Position numbers and translations under genes: made by a program. Positions 15,898-25,103 of a stretch of 37,779 nucleotides of DNA are shown here, one piece after another. The stretch is from an uncultured Lachnospiraceae bacterium. GTDB lineage: Bacteria > Bacillota > Clostridia > Lachnospirales > Lachnospiraceae. The notes beneath the pieces are model-generated. The model had not been told where the DNA came from. It searched no databases and saw nothing but the letters and a program-made list of their open reading frames with translations. The stretch's first letter is position 1. Every line of letters starts with the position of its first letter. Location: assembly GCA_947367855.1 (NCBI GenBank), contig CANBFE010000032.1, positions 1-37,779 of the forward strand, written 5' to 3'.

Positions 15898-17385
15898 CTA
15901 CAGCTCCAGTATAATGCACCGCCTCCGGGCCAGATTATTGTTCTCATAAGTCTCCAGAAGGATCCTTTTGCTCCCTGGATCATATTCCATCCCAAGGAAG
16001 TTCTGCACATTTTTATAAAGAAGCCGTCCCCCGCTTCCGTCTGCGGGATACAGGTACAGGTCCCCGGACTGAATATCCCAATAATTCTGAATTCTGTAAG
16101 GATAGGATGTGCCGTCCAATTTATTCAGGGGATCCCGTTTCTCGTTGGAATTCTGGTACTCACTGTTTTCGCCCGGAGTTTTGCCAAACAGTACCAGCAG
16201 TTCTCCGGATTCCAAAGGCAGAAAGTCCCATACCATCTCCGGAAAAATCCTGATGCTCTCCTCGCCCGCATCCGCATTCATCTCTGTCTTCCAGAGCTGA
16301 AAGACATTTCCCATATAATAAAGGCTGCCTTCTTCCCCGGAAATACGATACTGCAGAAAGGGCATTCCCTCATAACCCGGCAGCATCTTTGCCTCATAGG
16401 AAAAGACATTCTCTTCAACATTGCTTTCCTTCTCATTTTCCTCCGAGCTTTTGCCCAGAAGACAAAGCTTCCCGGCAGATGCCTCCGCCTCCGGCCTGTA
16501 CTGCATTTCCATGGAAACAGCGCTGCCATTGTGCCTGCAGAAACTGATCAGTCCAGGCGCACCGGAAGGAGTATTGTAAAGCTCTGCAGACCACAGTGCA
16601 GAAGACTGATCCCCTGCCGCATAAAAAAACTCGTCCGGCATATAAAAACGGCAGGTATACCCCTCCCACTCTCCTGTCTGATATCGGCCGTCTCCTCCAT
16701 AATCCCTTCTGCCGCAGTCATAGACAGGAACCATCCCCTTGTCGTCCGTAAGCACTCCGGCCACGTCAAAAGTCACCCACTTCCCGTCAGGAGAAAAAGA
16801 CCCCTTCAGAAAACAATCCCTTTCCCCTACTCCGTCATATAAAATCCAGGAACCGGAAACGCCCAGAGTATACAGCCGTACATTGCGGTAATAGTTCATG
16901 GAACCGCTGTATACCAGAAGCTGCCTTCCGTCAGGAGAGGGCAGGATATTTTCCATGGACAGATCCTGTTGAATCCCGTCTTCCTGATCCAGCCAGAGGC
17001 CCTCCCAGTTTTCCCGGAAACCGAAATACTCCCCCTCCGTGTCATAGAAACCGTAACGATAATCAACCTCCCGGCAGACCAGCCTGCTTTTGCCGTCCTC
17101 CTGTTCCTCCACTGTGGCAATGCGTATCATATTTTCTCCACTGTTCTGAAGAAAGGCGCTTTTCTGCAGCGCATTTACGGTCACATAGGTATAGGCATAT
17201 ATTTTTTTCACTGAAAAATCGCTGGCCGGATCCGTATTCTCCACCGTCTCCTCCGTGGACTGGGCGCTGGGCAGCAGCAGTGTTTTTTCCTCCGGAGCGC
17301 ATCCGGCAGTCAGCAGCATCAAAATCAGAAACAGACTGCAGATTTTTATTCCGTTTTTTCCCACTCTGTTTGTTTCGGTTCTCAA
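15898..17385 (-). CDS. lipoprotein with probable beta-propeller, third gene of a two-component operon
   Basis: Protein of 495 aa. The start is probably a TTG at 17385, behind AAAAGGAG that overlaps the end of the histidine kinase gene. A signal peptide with a lipobox LTAGC puts it on the outer face of the membrane. The body shows repeated strands with phrases such as SPDGRQLLVY and SPDGKWVTFD, typical of TolB/WD40-like beta-propeller blades. No enzyme motif is seen. Its gap to the kinase gene is 3 bp, so it should be made with the kinase and may help it sense extracellular signals, as some lipoprotein partners do. I do not recognise a named family. Confidence 0.75.
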   Translation of the reverse strand: MRTETNRVGKNGIKICSLFLILMLLTAGCAPEEKTLLLPSAQSTEETVENTDPASDFSVKKIYAYTYVTVNALQKSAFLQNSGENMIRIATVEEQEDGKSRLVCREVDYRYGFYDTEGEYFGFRENWEGLWLDQEDGIQQDLSMENILPSPDGRQLLVYSGSMNYYRNVRLYTLGVSGSWILYDGVGERDCFLKGSFSPDGKWVTFDVAGVLTDDKGMVPVYDCGRRDYGGDGRYQTGEWEGYTCRFYMPDEFFYAAGDQSSALWSAELYNTPSGAPGLISFCRHNGSAVSMEMQYRPEAEASAGKLCLLGKSSEENEKESNVEENVFSYEAKMLPGYEGMPFLQYRISGEEGSLYYMGNVFQLWKTEMNADAGEESIRIFPEMVWDFLPLESGELLVLFGKTPGENSEYQNSNEKRDPLNKLDGTSYPYRIQNYWDIQSGDLYLYPADGSGGRLLYKNVQNFLGMEYDPGSKRILLETYENNNLARRRCIILEL

Positions 17386-17388
17386 AGG

Positions 17389-18963
17389 CTATCTCTCCTT
17401 TTCTGAAAATCCGTCGCTTTCCGTCCCCCCGCAGGCGTCCTGTCCCCGGGGCTTCCGGAAGGACGCTTCCGCCGCAGCCCCCTTCAGCCTGATATAAAAG
17501 ATGGTCTGGACTCCCGGCCTGCTCTTGACTCCTATACTCCCCTGATGCTCTTCCATGATCTTCCGGCAGATGGAAAGTCCCAGGCCGGAACTCCCCTGTT
17601 CCCTGGAATAGTTCTTGTCCACCCTGTAAAAGGGTTCAAATACCTTCCTCTGTTCCTGTGGGGTCAGCCCCTTTCCCCGGTTGCGGACCGCAAGCCATAC
17701 GATCCCTTTCTTCCGGACTCCGTCCATATGTATGGCGCTTTGACCCTCTCCGTATTTGATGGCATTGTCCACAAGGTTGATCAGTACCTGGCGCAGACGG
17801 TCCTCCACTCCCCATACCAGCAGTTCCTCCTGAAAATCCGTCTCAATTTTCATGTTGTAGCGTTCTGCCTTGATCTCCAGGGCCTGGGCCACGCTTCTGC
17901 TGACAGCGGCCAGATCCACCAGTTTTCTCTCCATATAAATACTTTTGTCCGACATTTCCAGCAACTGCAGAACCATCTGATGCATCCGGGCACTTTCCGC
18001 CAGGATCTGCGCCAGCCCCTTACTGGTCAGTTCGGAATCCTGTCCCCCGTCAGCTTCCATCAGCTGGGCATATCCCCGGATAGTTGTAAGGGGTGTTTTC
18101 AGCTCATGAGTCATGTTGTTGTAAAATTCCTGCCTGCTGCCCAGAAGGGAAATAATACGCTCCTTATCTTCCTGCATGTTTTTGAACTGGGTATCTATCA
18201 TCTCAAGCATCACACTGAAGTTCCGGGACAATTCCCCCACTTCATCCCTGCGCCCGGAGTCCGCAAGCTGGGCCAGCATCTGCATATCCACCTCATTTCT
18301 GGACAGATCCTGCACCACCTGACGGGATATTTCGGTGAGCTTCCACACAGGCACCAGAAGCCTGTTGATAAAAAATGCCAACAGCAAAAAAGTCAGCGCA
18401 TATACAAATGCCGTTGTCTGATAAACCAGGCGCTCGCTCTGTCTCACCTGGACAAACTGGGCGGTGGTATCCATACGGTACCGTATGATCCCAAGGCTCC
18501 TGTCCTCAATAACTACAGGCATGGAGAAATAGACCACCATGGAATCTCCCTCCGGATAGATCATGCTGAAGGCTGCATCACCCTTCAGGGCCAGCTCCAG
18601 ATCCTCCCTGCTCCCCTCCTCCGGCACCTGGCTGTTTCCGCTCAGATAATTCCCCTGCGTATCCAGTACGCTGAAGCTGCGGCCGCCCAGTCCCCTCAGC
18701 TCCTGGACAATGCTTTCCGCAATCTGCAGATACCCTTCCTCATCATTGTTTGCATTGTGAAGCATCAGCAGCTGCCGGATATAGATCAGGGTGTTTTCCT
18801 GCCTGCCCTGCAGTTCCCTGGTAATCTGGTCTTCCAGATTCTGCTGGAGCCTGGCGTGAATAATGCCGGAGAGAATAAGCCCTCCTGCCAGAAACACTGC
18901 CAGAAAGATCAGAACCATCTGACGCCGGATTCCAAAACGGTATGTTTTCCTGTTACGGGGCAT
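17389..18963 (-). CDS. sensor histidine kinase
   Basis: Protein of 524 aa. Membrane helix 1 is at about 15-36, an extracellular domain of about 145 residues follows (with a PAS/Cache-like pattern FSVLDTQGNYLSG), and membrane helix 2 is at about 182-203. Then come a HAMP linker, HisKA with phospho-acceptor His286 (MTHELKTPLTTIRGY), and HATPase_c with N, G1 and G2 boxes (NLVDNAIKYGEG, GKGLTPQEQ, GSSGLGLSI). The start overlaps the end of the response regulator gene by 11 bp. It is the cognate kinase of that regulator. The general layout is like PhoR/VanS-type kinases. Confidence 0.93.
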   Translation of the reverse strand: MPRNRKTYRFGIRRQMVLIFLAVFLAGGLILSGIIHARLQQNLEDQITRELQGRQENTLIYIRQLLMLHNANNDEEGYLQIAESIVQELRGLGGRSFSVLDTQGNYLSGNSQVPEEGSREDLELALKGDAAFSMIYPEGDSMVVYFSMPVVIEDRSLGIIRYRMDTTAQFVQVRQSERLVYQTTAFVYALTFLLLAFFINRLLVPVWKLTEISRQVVQDLSRNEVDMQMLAQLADSGRRDEVGELSRNFSVMLEMIDTQFKNMQEDKERIISLLGSRQEFYNNMTHELKTPLTTIRGYAQLMEADGGQDSELTSKGLAQILAESARMHQMVLQLLEMSDKSIYMERKLVDLAAVSRSVAQALEIKAERYNMKIETDFQEELLVWGVEDRLRQVLINLVDNAIKYGEGQSAIHMDGVRKKGIVWLAVRNRGKGLTPQEQRKVFEPFYRVDKNYSREQGSSGLGLSICRKIMEEHQGSIGVKSRPGVQTIFYIRLKGAAAEASFRKPRGQDACGGTESDGFSEKER

Positions 18964-19630
18964 ATTTGTACCCCACTCCGAAGACTGTCACCAGATTTTG
19001 CTCCAGTCCGGCCTTTTTGCGTATGCGCTGCACATGGATATCCACTGTCCTGGTGTCCCCGGCAAAATCATATCCCCAGATCTGGTCCAACAGGGCTGTT
19101 CTGGTAAAAACCTGCCTGGGATGCCTCAGAAAGCACAGCAGCAGTTCATACTCCTTGGGCGTCAGACTGATCAGAACCCCGTCCCGGTACACACAGTGCT
19201 CCCGTTCCGACACTGTCAGGGAACCGCAGACCAGCCTGTCTCCGCTGTCCGTTCCCCGGGCCCTGTCAAAACGACGCAGAATGGTCCGCACCCTTGCCAG
19301 TACCTCCCGCAGATCAAAGGGCTTCGTAATATAGTCGTCCGCCCCGGATTCCAGACCATACAGCTTGTCCTCCACATTTCCCCTGGCAGTCAGCATGATG
19401 ATGGGAATCCTGTACTGCTCCGTCAGCATCCTGCACACATCCACCCCGCTGATATCAGGCAGCATCCAGTCCAACAGTACAAGGTCCGGAGTCTCCCTGC
19501 CTGCCGCGGCAAATCCCTCGCTTCCGGTATAGGCGCACTGTACCTGAAAGCCTTCCTTTTCAAAACCATATTTCAAAATATCCGCTATGGGTTTCTCATC
19601 CTCGATGATTAATATTTTCCTGTCTTCCAT
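18953..19630 (-). CDS. OmpR/PhoB-family response regulator
   Basis: Protein of 225 aa from the ATG at 19630 (MEDRKILIIEDEKPIAD), with AGAGGA about 8 nt upstream. A start 12 codons earlier is less likely because the family N-terminus is at MEDRK. The receiver domain has acidic residues at 10-12, phospho-acceptor Asp54 (LLDWMLPD) and Lys103 (ITKPFD). The C-terminal winged helix shows LTPKEYELLLCFLRHP and VDIHVQRIRKKAG. It is the first gene of the operon regulator-kinase-lipoprotein and divergent from asparagine synthetase. It may bind the direct repeat GATACAT at 19733-19750. Confidence 0.93.
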   Translation of the reverse strand: MEDRKILIIEDEKPIADILKYGFEKEGFQVQCAYTGSEGFAAAGRETPDLVLLDWMLPDISGVDVCRMLTEQYRIPIIMLTARGNVEDKLYGLESGADDYITKPFDLREVLARVRTILRRFDRARGTDSGDRLVCGSLTVSEREHCVYRDGVLISLTPKEYELLLCFLRHPRQVFTRTALLDQIWGYDFAGDTRTVDIHVQRIRKKAGLEQNLVTVFGVGYKYAP

Positions 19631-19732
19631 TGATCCGTCCTCTTTTTCCCAAATGCATTCCTGCATTTAGTATAACGCGGATAGGCCTGAAATGGAAACA
19701 AAATGTACGCTGTTTTAAAAAATTTACAAACG

Positions 19733-19750
19733 GATACATTTCAGATACAT
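19733..19750. promoter_or_regulatory. direct repeat, candidate response-regulator binding site
   Basis: GATACAT occurs at 19733-19739 and again at 19744-19750, an 11-bp period. OmpR-family dimers bind direct repeats with about one helical turn of spacing. The site sits in the 191-bp divergent region between the regulator and asnB. No T-box or other riboswitch was recognised there. Confidence 0.35.
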
Positions 19751-19821
19751 CACCGTCATGTATAAGAAATAAGCCCGCTGTAAACTGAGGTCTATCAAGA
19801 TCATACAAAGGAGTTCAGACT

Positions 19822-21702
19822 ATGTGCGGAATATGCGGATTTATAGAAAAAAAATCAACAGACACCCTCCTGTCAAAGGAGGAGATTCTGGAAAGAATGA
19901 TGACGGCCCTCATCCACCGGGGACCTGACCAGGGCAAAAGCTGGATATCCGAAAGCGCAGCCCTGGGCTTCCGGCGTCTCAGCATCATAGATCTGGAAGG
20001 AAGCATTCAGCCCATGGCAAATGAAACCGGAGACCTGGTTCTGGTATTTAACGGGGAGATTTACAATTACCGGGAACTGCGCCGGGAGCTCACGGAGGCG
20101 GGACATACCTTCTCCACCCAGGGGGATTCGGAGGTGCTGCTGCACGGCTATGAGGAATGGGGAGAGCACCTGCCGGAGCATCTCAGGGGAATGTTTGCCT
20201 TTGCCCTCTGGGATGAAAAAAACGGAAAACTCTACGGAGCCAGGGACCCCTTCGGCATCAAACCCTTTTACTACGCCCTGACGGACAACGGTTTCCTCTT
20301 CGCCTCCGAAATCAAGGGAATCCTGCCCCATCCTTCCTATAAAAGGAAGCTGAACCTGGAAGCGCTGGAACAATATCTCTCCTTCCAGTACTCCGCATTG
20401 GAAAAAACCTTTTTCCAGGGTATCTGGCAGCTGAAACCAGGACATTTCCTGAAATACGACAGAGTCCATTCCTCCCTGGAGGTGGAGCAGTACTTTATAC
20501 CGGAACTGCTGCCGGAACCTGCCAGGGGCAAAAAGACAGGCTCCGCTGAGGAATGGATCAGCCGGCTTGACCATGCCATAGCAGATTCCGTGAAGGCCCA
20601 TATGACTTCCGATGTGGAAGTAGGCGCCTTTCTGTCCGGCGGAGTGGATTCCGGCCTGATTGCCGCGGAATTCACGGGGAACAGAACATTCACTGTCGGT
20701 TTCGGAAAGCAGCAGACCCGCTACAATGAGATGCCGCTGGCCAGAGAACTGGCCGAAGAGCTGAATCTGGCCCACAAGGGAAAACAGATCTCCGAGAAGG
20801 AATTCTGGGAAGCAGTACCCGAAGTGCTCTACCATATGGATGAGCCTTCCGGTGATCCTTCCGCAGTGGCTCTCTACTTTCTCTCCCGGGAGGCTGCCAG
20901 ACAGGTAAAAGTGGTGGTATCCGGTGAGGGCGCGGATGAACTCTTTGGAGGATACTGCATCTACTGTGAGCCGAATGCCCTGCGCCTGTACCAGAAGCTC
21001 CCCCTGCCCCTGCGCAGAGGCATCGCCGGACTGGCCTCCCGTCTGCCGGACATGAGGGGACGCAGCTTTCTCATCCGGGGCAGTATGCCCGTGGAACAGC
21101 GTTTTATCGGAAATGCAAACCTGTTTACGGCCAAAGAGCGGCAGGAACTGTTGAAATGCCGGACAAAGGCCCTTTCCCCACAGGAACTTCTGGCCGAAGA
21201 CTATGCCGACGCAAGCCGGTTGGATGAAGCCAGCCGCATGCAGTACATAGACCTGCTCCACTGGCTCCCGGGAGATATCCTCCAAAAGGCAGACCGCATG
21301 AGCATGGCCCACTCCCTGGAGCTGAGGGTGCCCTATCTGGACAGGGAAGTATTTCAGATCGCCCGCCGACTGCCCCCGGACTACAAGCAAAAAAAGCAGG
21401 TGTCAAAATATCTGTTCCGCCAGGTGGCTGCCAGACATCTGCCCCAGGTCAATTCCAACCGGAGAAAGCTTGGATTTCCCGTTCCCCTGGGACATTTCCT
21501 GACTTCGGATACAGGTACGGAAGCACTCCGGCGAGCCTTCCACTCCCCTGCCGCAGAGAAATTTTTTAACCGGGATGCGTTGGATGCGCTGCTTCAGGGC
21601 AGAGGCTGCGGCCGCGGCAATACCAATCGGAAACTCTGGGCCGTATATGCTTTTCTTGTGTGGTATGAAATATACTTTCCCAACGGGGAAAATGCCTCCT
21701 GA
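19822..21702 (+). CDS. asnB: asparagine synthase (glutamine-hydrolysing)
   Basis: Protein of 626 aa, full length for the family, with AAAGGAG 7-10 nt before the ATG. The N-terminal glutaminase domain begins MCGICGF, so Cys2 becomes the catalytic N-terminal nucleophile. It also shows HRGPDQG, RRLSIIDL and FNGEIYNY. The synthetase domain has the ATP pyrophosphatase loop FLSGGVDSGL (about 270-279) and EGADELFGGY. It converts aspartate, glutamine and ATP to asparagine and glutamate in the cytoplasm. It is a single plus-strand gene between a divergent two-component operon and a convergent DsbA-like gene. Confidence 0.95.
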   Translation: MCGICGFIEKKSTDTLLSKEEILERMMTALIHRGPDQGKSWISESAALGFRRLSIIDLEGSIQPMANETGDLVLVFNGEIYNYRELRRELTEAGHTFSTQGDSEVLLHGYEEWGEHLPEHLRGMFAFALWDEKNGKLYGARDPFGIKPFYYALTDNGFLFASEIKGILPHPSYKRKLNLEALEQYLSFQYSALEKTFFQGIWQLKPGHFLKYDRVHSSLEVEQYFIPELLPEPARGKKTGSAEEWISRLDHAIADSVKAHMTSDVEVGAFLSGGVDSGLIAAEFTGNRTFTVGFGKQQTRYNEMPLARELAEELNLAHKGKQISEKEFWEAVPEVLYHMDEPSGDPSAVALYFLSREAARQVKVVVSGEGADELFGGYCIYCEPNALRLYQKLPLPLRRGIAGLASRLPDMRGRSFLIRGSMPVEQRFIGNANLFTAKERQELLKCRTKALSPQELLAEDYADASRLDEASRMQYIDLLHWLPGDILQKADRMSMAHSLELRVPYLDREVFQIARRLPPDYKQKKQVSKYLFRQVAARHLPQVNSNRRKLGFPVPLGHFLTSDTGTEALRRAFHSPAAEKFFNRDALDALLQGRGCGRGNTNRKLWAVYAFLVWYEIYFPNGENAS

Positions 21703-21715
21703 AGGCACTTTCCCC
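21685..21715 (+). terminator. stem-loop overlapping the asnB stop codon
   Basis: GGGGAAAATGCCT (21685-21697) pairs with its near-complement (21703-21715) with one mismatch and a 5-nt loop. The asnB stop codon lies in the loop (21700-21702). No T-run follows, so it may act mainly as a 3' mRNA stabiliser or a convergent-transcription barrier in the 22-bp gap to the DsbA-like gene. Confidence 0.5.
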
Positions 21716-21724
21716 GCCCAGGGC

Positions 21725-22369
21725 TCAGCCGCAGCCGTCGATTCCGCAGCTCAATCCGCCCTGGATCTCCTCCTGCCCTTCCCGGAGAATCCGGATCATT
21801 TCTTCTCTGGTGTATTCCTCCAGAGAAATCTTGCTGCCGTTCAGATAGATTGTCGGAATCCCGTTTACTTCCAGTTCATTCCTGGAATATTCTACGGCTT
21901 CCCTCACCTGCCGGGTATAGGTACCCTCCTCCAGCGCCTGCCGGAACCCGTCCCTGTCCAGCCCTGCCCTGACAGCAATGTCGCACAAAATCTCCACTTC
22001 TCCGATATCCTGCTCAGCCTCGAAATAAGCACGGTACACCAGATCCGCATATGCGTCTTCCCGTCCGTTTTCCCTGGCAAAAAACATTCCTTCAAAGGCC
22101 AGGCGGGTATAGGGGCGCGGACATACCGCAGGCGGCAGCTTCATGTCAAGCCCCAGCGCCCTGGCAGGCTCCACCAAAACCTGGTAGCGCTTTTTCCGCT
22201 CTTCGTCATGGCAGGTATCCACCCGCTCCCTGGGCTCCGGCGTCAGCTCCAGGGGCTGGATTCTGATCTCAGCCTCCAGACCCGTCTCTTTCAGGGCTTC
22301 CTCCAGGGCCACCTTGGCCACCAGACAATAAGGACATACAAAATCGGTAACAAACAGAATGTCTAACAT
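21725..22369 (-). CDS. DsbA/FrnE-like thiol oxidoreductase
   Basis: Protein of 214 aa with a thioredoxin-like strand and the redox motif CPYC (Cys12-Cys15). A long helical insert and the cis-Pro segment NGIPTIYLNG near the C-terminus follow. This order matches the DSBA family of FrnE type. There is no signal peptide, so it is cytoplasmic. The end reads CGIDGCG, a second possible thiol or metal pair. It lies 19 bp after the hybrid kinase gene, which suggests co-transcription. A cytoplasmic thiol-disulfide or isomerase role is inferred. Confidence 0.85.
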   Translation of the reverse strand: MLDILFVTDFVCPYCLVAKVALEEALKETGLEAEIRIQPLELTPEPRERVDTCHDEERKKRYQVLVEPARALGLDMKLPPAVCPRPYTRLAFEGMFFARENGREDAYADLVYRAYFEAEQDIGEVEILCDIAVRAGLDRDGFRQALEEGTYTRQVREAVEYSRNELEVNGIPTIYLNGSKISLEEYTREEMIRILREGQEEIQGGLSCGIDGCG

Positions 22370-22388
22370 ACTCTTTCCCTCCTTAAAT

Positions 22389-25049
22389 TTATTCGGTCTG
22401 CATTTCCAACACTGTCCGGACGGTCTGTTCCAGTACCGTCATATCAACAGGTTTGGCCACATGGGCATTCATCCCGGCCTCCAGCGCATCCCGGACATCC
22501 TCCGCAAAGGCATTAGCCGTCATGGCTATGATGGGGATCTTTCCTGCCAGTGGATGGTCCAGGTTCCGGATGGCTTTGGTGGCCTCATAGCCGTTCATCA
22601 CCGGCATCTGCACATCCATCAGAATCATCTGATACTGTCCCGGAACGGATTTCCGGAAGGTTTCCACAGCAGCCTCCCCGTTTTCGCAGATATCGCAGGC
22701 CGCGCCGGACATCCCCAGAAGCTCCCGCAGAATCTCGGAATTAATCTCGTTATCCTCTGCCACAAGAATATGCATCCCTTGAAGGACACTGCTCTCCTGT
22801 ACCTTTGCATCCTCAGTTTCCTCTTTCCCCCTTTCCAGTAAAGCGTCCATCTTGTGACGGAAATTGGTAAGGAAGAACGGCTTGGGAAGAAATGCATCCA
22901 CGCCTGCCCCCACTGCCTCTTCCTCTATATCAGGCCAGTCATAACTGGTGAGGATAAAAATGGTCACATCTCCGGACACCCCCTGCCGGATCTGTCTTGC
23001 GGTTTCCATACCGTCCATTCCGGGCATTTTCCAGTCCAACAGGACAATGTGATACGGCCGCTTTTCCTCTGCGGCCCTTTTTACCATGTCCACAGCCGTC
23101 CCGCCGTCCAAGGCATATTCCACGTCCACATCGGTGCCTTCCATTGACAGCTGGATATTCCTGCAGATCACTTCCTCGTCGTCCACTGCAAGCATCCTGG
23201 TAATTCCATGTTTTTTCCAGAAATCGTGATCAATGGTCTGCTCGCTGATTGGAAGTTCCAGATCAACCGTAAAAGTGGACCCCTTTCCCTTCTGGCTTTC
23301 CACAGTAATCTTTCCGCCCATCAGGTCCAACAGATTTTTCGTGATTGCCATCCCCAGGCCTGTTCCCTGAATCTTGTTGGTGACACTGTCTTCCTCCCTG
23401 GTAAAGGCATGGAAAATCTTCTCCAGATATTCCTCACTCATGCCATAACCATTGTCAGTCACAATAAAGCGGAAATGCGCCAGCTGCCTGGCTATCTGGG
23501 GCAGTTCCTGCACGGTCAGGCTGATATTGCCGCCCTCCGGCGTGTATTTCACTGCATTGGACAGAAGATTCAGCAGAATCTGGTTCAGACGCAGCTTATC
23601 CATCACCACCCGCTCATGCTTCAGTCCATGGTTATAAACCTCAAAGACATGGCTCCTGGCCTTCATCTGGGGCCGGATAATTGCGTCGATGTTTCCGATC
23701 AGCTCCACCATATTTTCGTCCGACAGGTTCAGTGTCGTCTTACCTGCCTCTATCTTACTGATATCCAGGATATCGTTGATCAGCCCCAGAAGATGCTGGC
23801 TGGAAGAAGCGATTTTTCCGGTATATTCCAGCACCTTCTCAGGATTGTCCACATCCCTGGCCAGAAGAGTGGTAAAGCCCACAATGGCATTCATGGGCGT
23901 CCGGATATCATGACTCATGTTGGACAGAAAGGAACTCTTGGCCCGGTTGGCATCCTCGGCAATCCGGAAAGCCTGTTCCGCAGTCTCCTTGGATCTGGCC
24001 AGCATGGCGTTAGTCTCCTCCAACCGTCCGTTTAACTCTTCCTGACGACGCAGACTCTCCTGTTCCTGCCTGAACAGACGCGCGCTGTTGCGCTGTCCTG
24101 CCACGGATATTACTGCCAGAATCAGCATGGCCAGAAGAACCGTGGTAAGAAACAGCAGCATCTTAATCACGGCTCCCATCATCTCCACTGTGCCCGACGC
24201 CACAAAATCCGCAGGAATCAGGAATAATACCAATGTGCCGTACTCTTCCAGGGAAGTAAGACAATAATAATACTCAATTCCCTCAAACCGGAAGTTGGTG
24301 CTGATGGTTCCTTCCTCCGCAAGTGCTCCCCTGATGTCTCCAATCGCCTGTCCTTCCATTTCCTCAAGCACCTTCAGCACATTGTAAGCCTGGATGGTAT
24401 ATTCTCCGGCTGCGTCGTCATGCATCCTGGTTCCGTTGCTTTTGAGAATGTAGGTCTCGTTCTGACTGCCATAGGCGGCACTGTCATAATACCCGGCCAG
24501 CGTATGCACATCCTTCAGGAGAATCACATGGGTAAAGCAGACGGCGTCTTCCCCTGTACGGAGCGGTTCCTCCAGTTTCCTTACAAAGGCCCAATAGCTG
24601 TTCTCATTGGCAATATTGTCCGATATAAAGGTATATTTCTCCTCCCCGCCGGAAATCTGGTCCAGATCTGACCAGACCCCATGCTTTCCGAGTGTGTCAT
24701 AAGTATTCCCCTGATCATCCAAAAGCATAAGCATGGAGCTGTCTTCCTCCATCCCCAACAGCTTTTCCATTTCCCTGATAACCCGGGCAGCTTCCTCCCC
24801 ACGGGCAAAATGACGCTCTTCCAGCACATTTACGGCGGCATTCAGACAGTTCCAGTGAAAATCCAACGCATTATTCAGGTTTACCCGCACCTGTGAGGTA
24901 ATCTCATTCAGCTGTGTGGTGCGTTCCACAAAAATCTGATGCTTCAGATACCTGGTGAAGTAAAAGCCTCCGAACAGCAGAAACACAAACAGGCAGAAAA
25001 CCAATGCCGCCGGAAGTATAATATTCCGTTTCTTTCCTTCTGTTTTCAT
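22389..25049 (-). CDS. hybrid sensor histidine kinase with two receiver domains
   Basis: Protein of 886 aa. Membrane helix 1 is at about 11-32, an extracellular Cache-like sensor at about 33-290, and membrane helix 2 at about 292-317. A coiled coil leads to HisKA with phospho-acceptor His380 (NMSHDIRTPMNAIVGF). HATPase_c follows (NLLSNAVKYTPEGG, DNGYGMSEEY, GTGLGMAI). Receiver domain 1 has Asp672 (LLDWKMPGMDG) and receiver 2 has Asp812 (LMDVQMPVMNGYEA). No Hpt or DNA-binding output domain is present, so the output must go through another protein. The gene lies 54 bp after the solute-binding lipoprotein gene, which probably delivers the signal to its outer domain. Confidence 0.93.
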   Translation of the reverse strand: MKTEGKKRNIILPAALVFCLFVFLLFGGFYFTRYLKHQIFVERTTQLNEITSQVRVNLNNALDFHWNCLNAAVNVLEERHFARGEEAARVIREMEKLLGMEEDSSMLMLLDDQGNTYDTLGKHGVWSDLDQISGGEEKYTFISDNIANENSYWAFVRKLEEPLRTGEDAVCFTHVILLKDVHTLAGYYDSAAYGSQNETYILKSNGTRMHDDAAGEYTIQAYNVLKVLEEMEGQAIGDIRGALAEEGTISTNFRFEGIEYYYCLTSLEEYGTLVLFLIPADFVASGTVEMMGAVIKMLLFLTTVLLAMLILAVISVAGQRNSARLFRQEQESLRRQEELNGRLEETNAMLARSKETAEQAFRIAEDANRAKSSFLSNMSHDIRTPMNAIVGFTTLLARDVDNPEKVLEYTGKIASSSQHLLGLINDILDISKIEAGKTTLNLSDENMVELIGNIDAIIRPQMKARSHVFEVYNHGLKHERVVMDKLRLNQILLNLLSNAVKYTPEGGNISLTVQELPQIARQLAHFRFIVTDNGYGMSEEYLEKIFHAFTREEDSVTNKIQGTGLGMAITKNLLDLMGGKITVESQKGKGSTFTVDLELPISEQTIDHDFWKKHGITRMLAVDDEEVICRNIQLSMEGTDVDVEYALDGGTAVDMVKRAAEEKRPYHIVLLDWKMPGMDGMETARQIRQGVSGDVTIFILTSYDWPDIEEEAVGAGVDAFLPKPFFLTNFRHKMDALLERGKEETEDAKVQESSVLQGMHILVAEDNEINSEILRELLGMSGAACDICENGEAAVETFRKSVPGQYQMILMDVQMPVMNGYEATKAIRNLDHPLAGKIPIIAMTANAFAEDVRDALEAGMNAHVAKPVDMTVLEQTVRTVLEMQTE

Positions 25050-25103
25050 ATATTCACTGATTCCTTCTTTTCCGTTATCATTCCATTGTCCGCTGTGCCG
25101 AAA

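Noticed and set aside
17545..19107. Plus-strand 520-aa open frame opposite the histidine kinase
   Set aside because: Antisense of a clear kinase gene. The protein is rich in His, Gln and Leu in the way shadow frames are, and lacks a domain.
19631..19821. Possible T-box or other riboswitch in front of asnB
   Set aside because: The leader is short and I found no T-box sequence or matching specifier/antiterminator structure.
19873..21390. Minus-strand 505-aa open frame opposite asnB
   Set aside because: It is the antisense shadow of a full-length, well-conserved asnB. It has no ribosome binding site and no recognisable domain.
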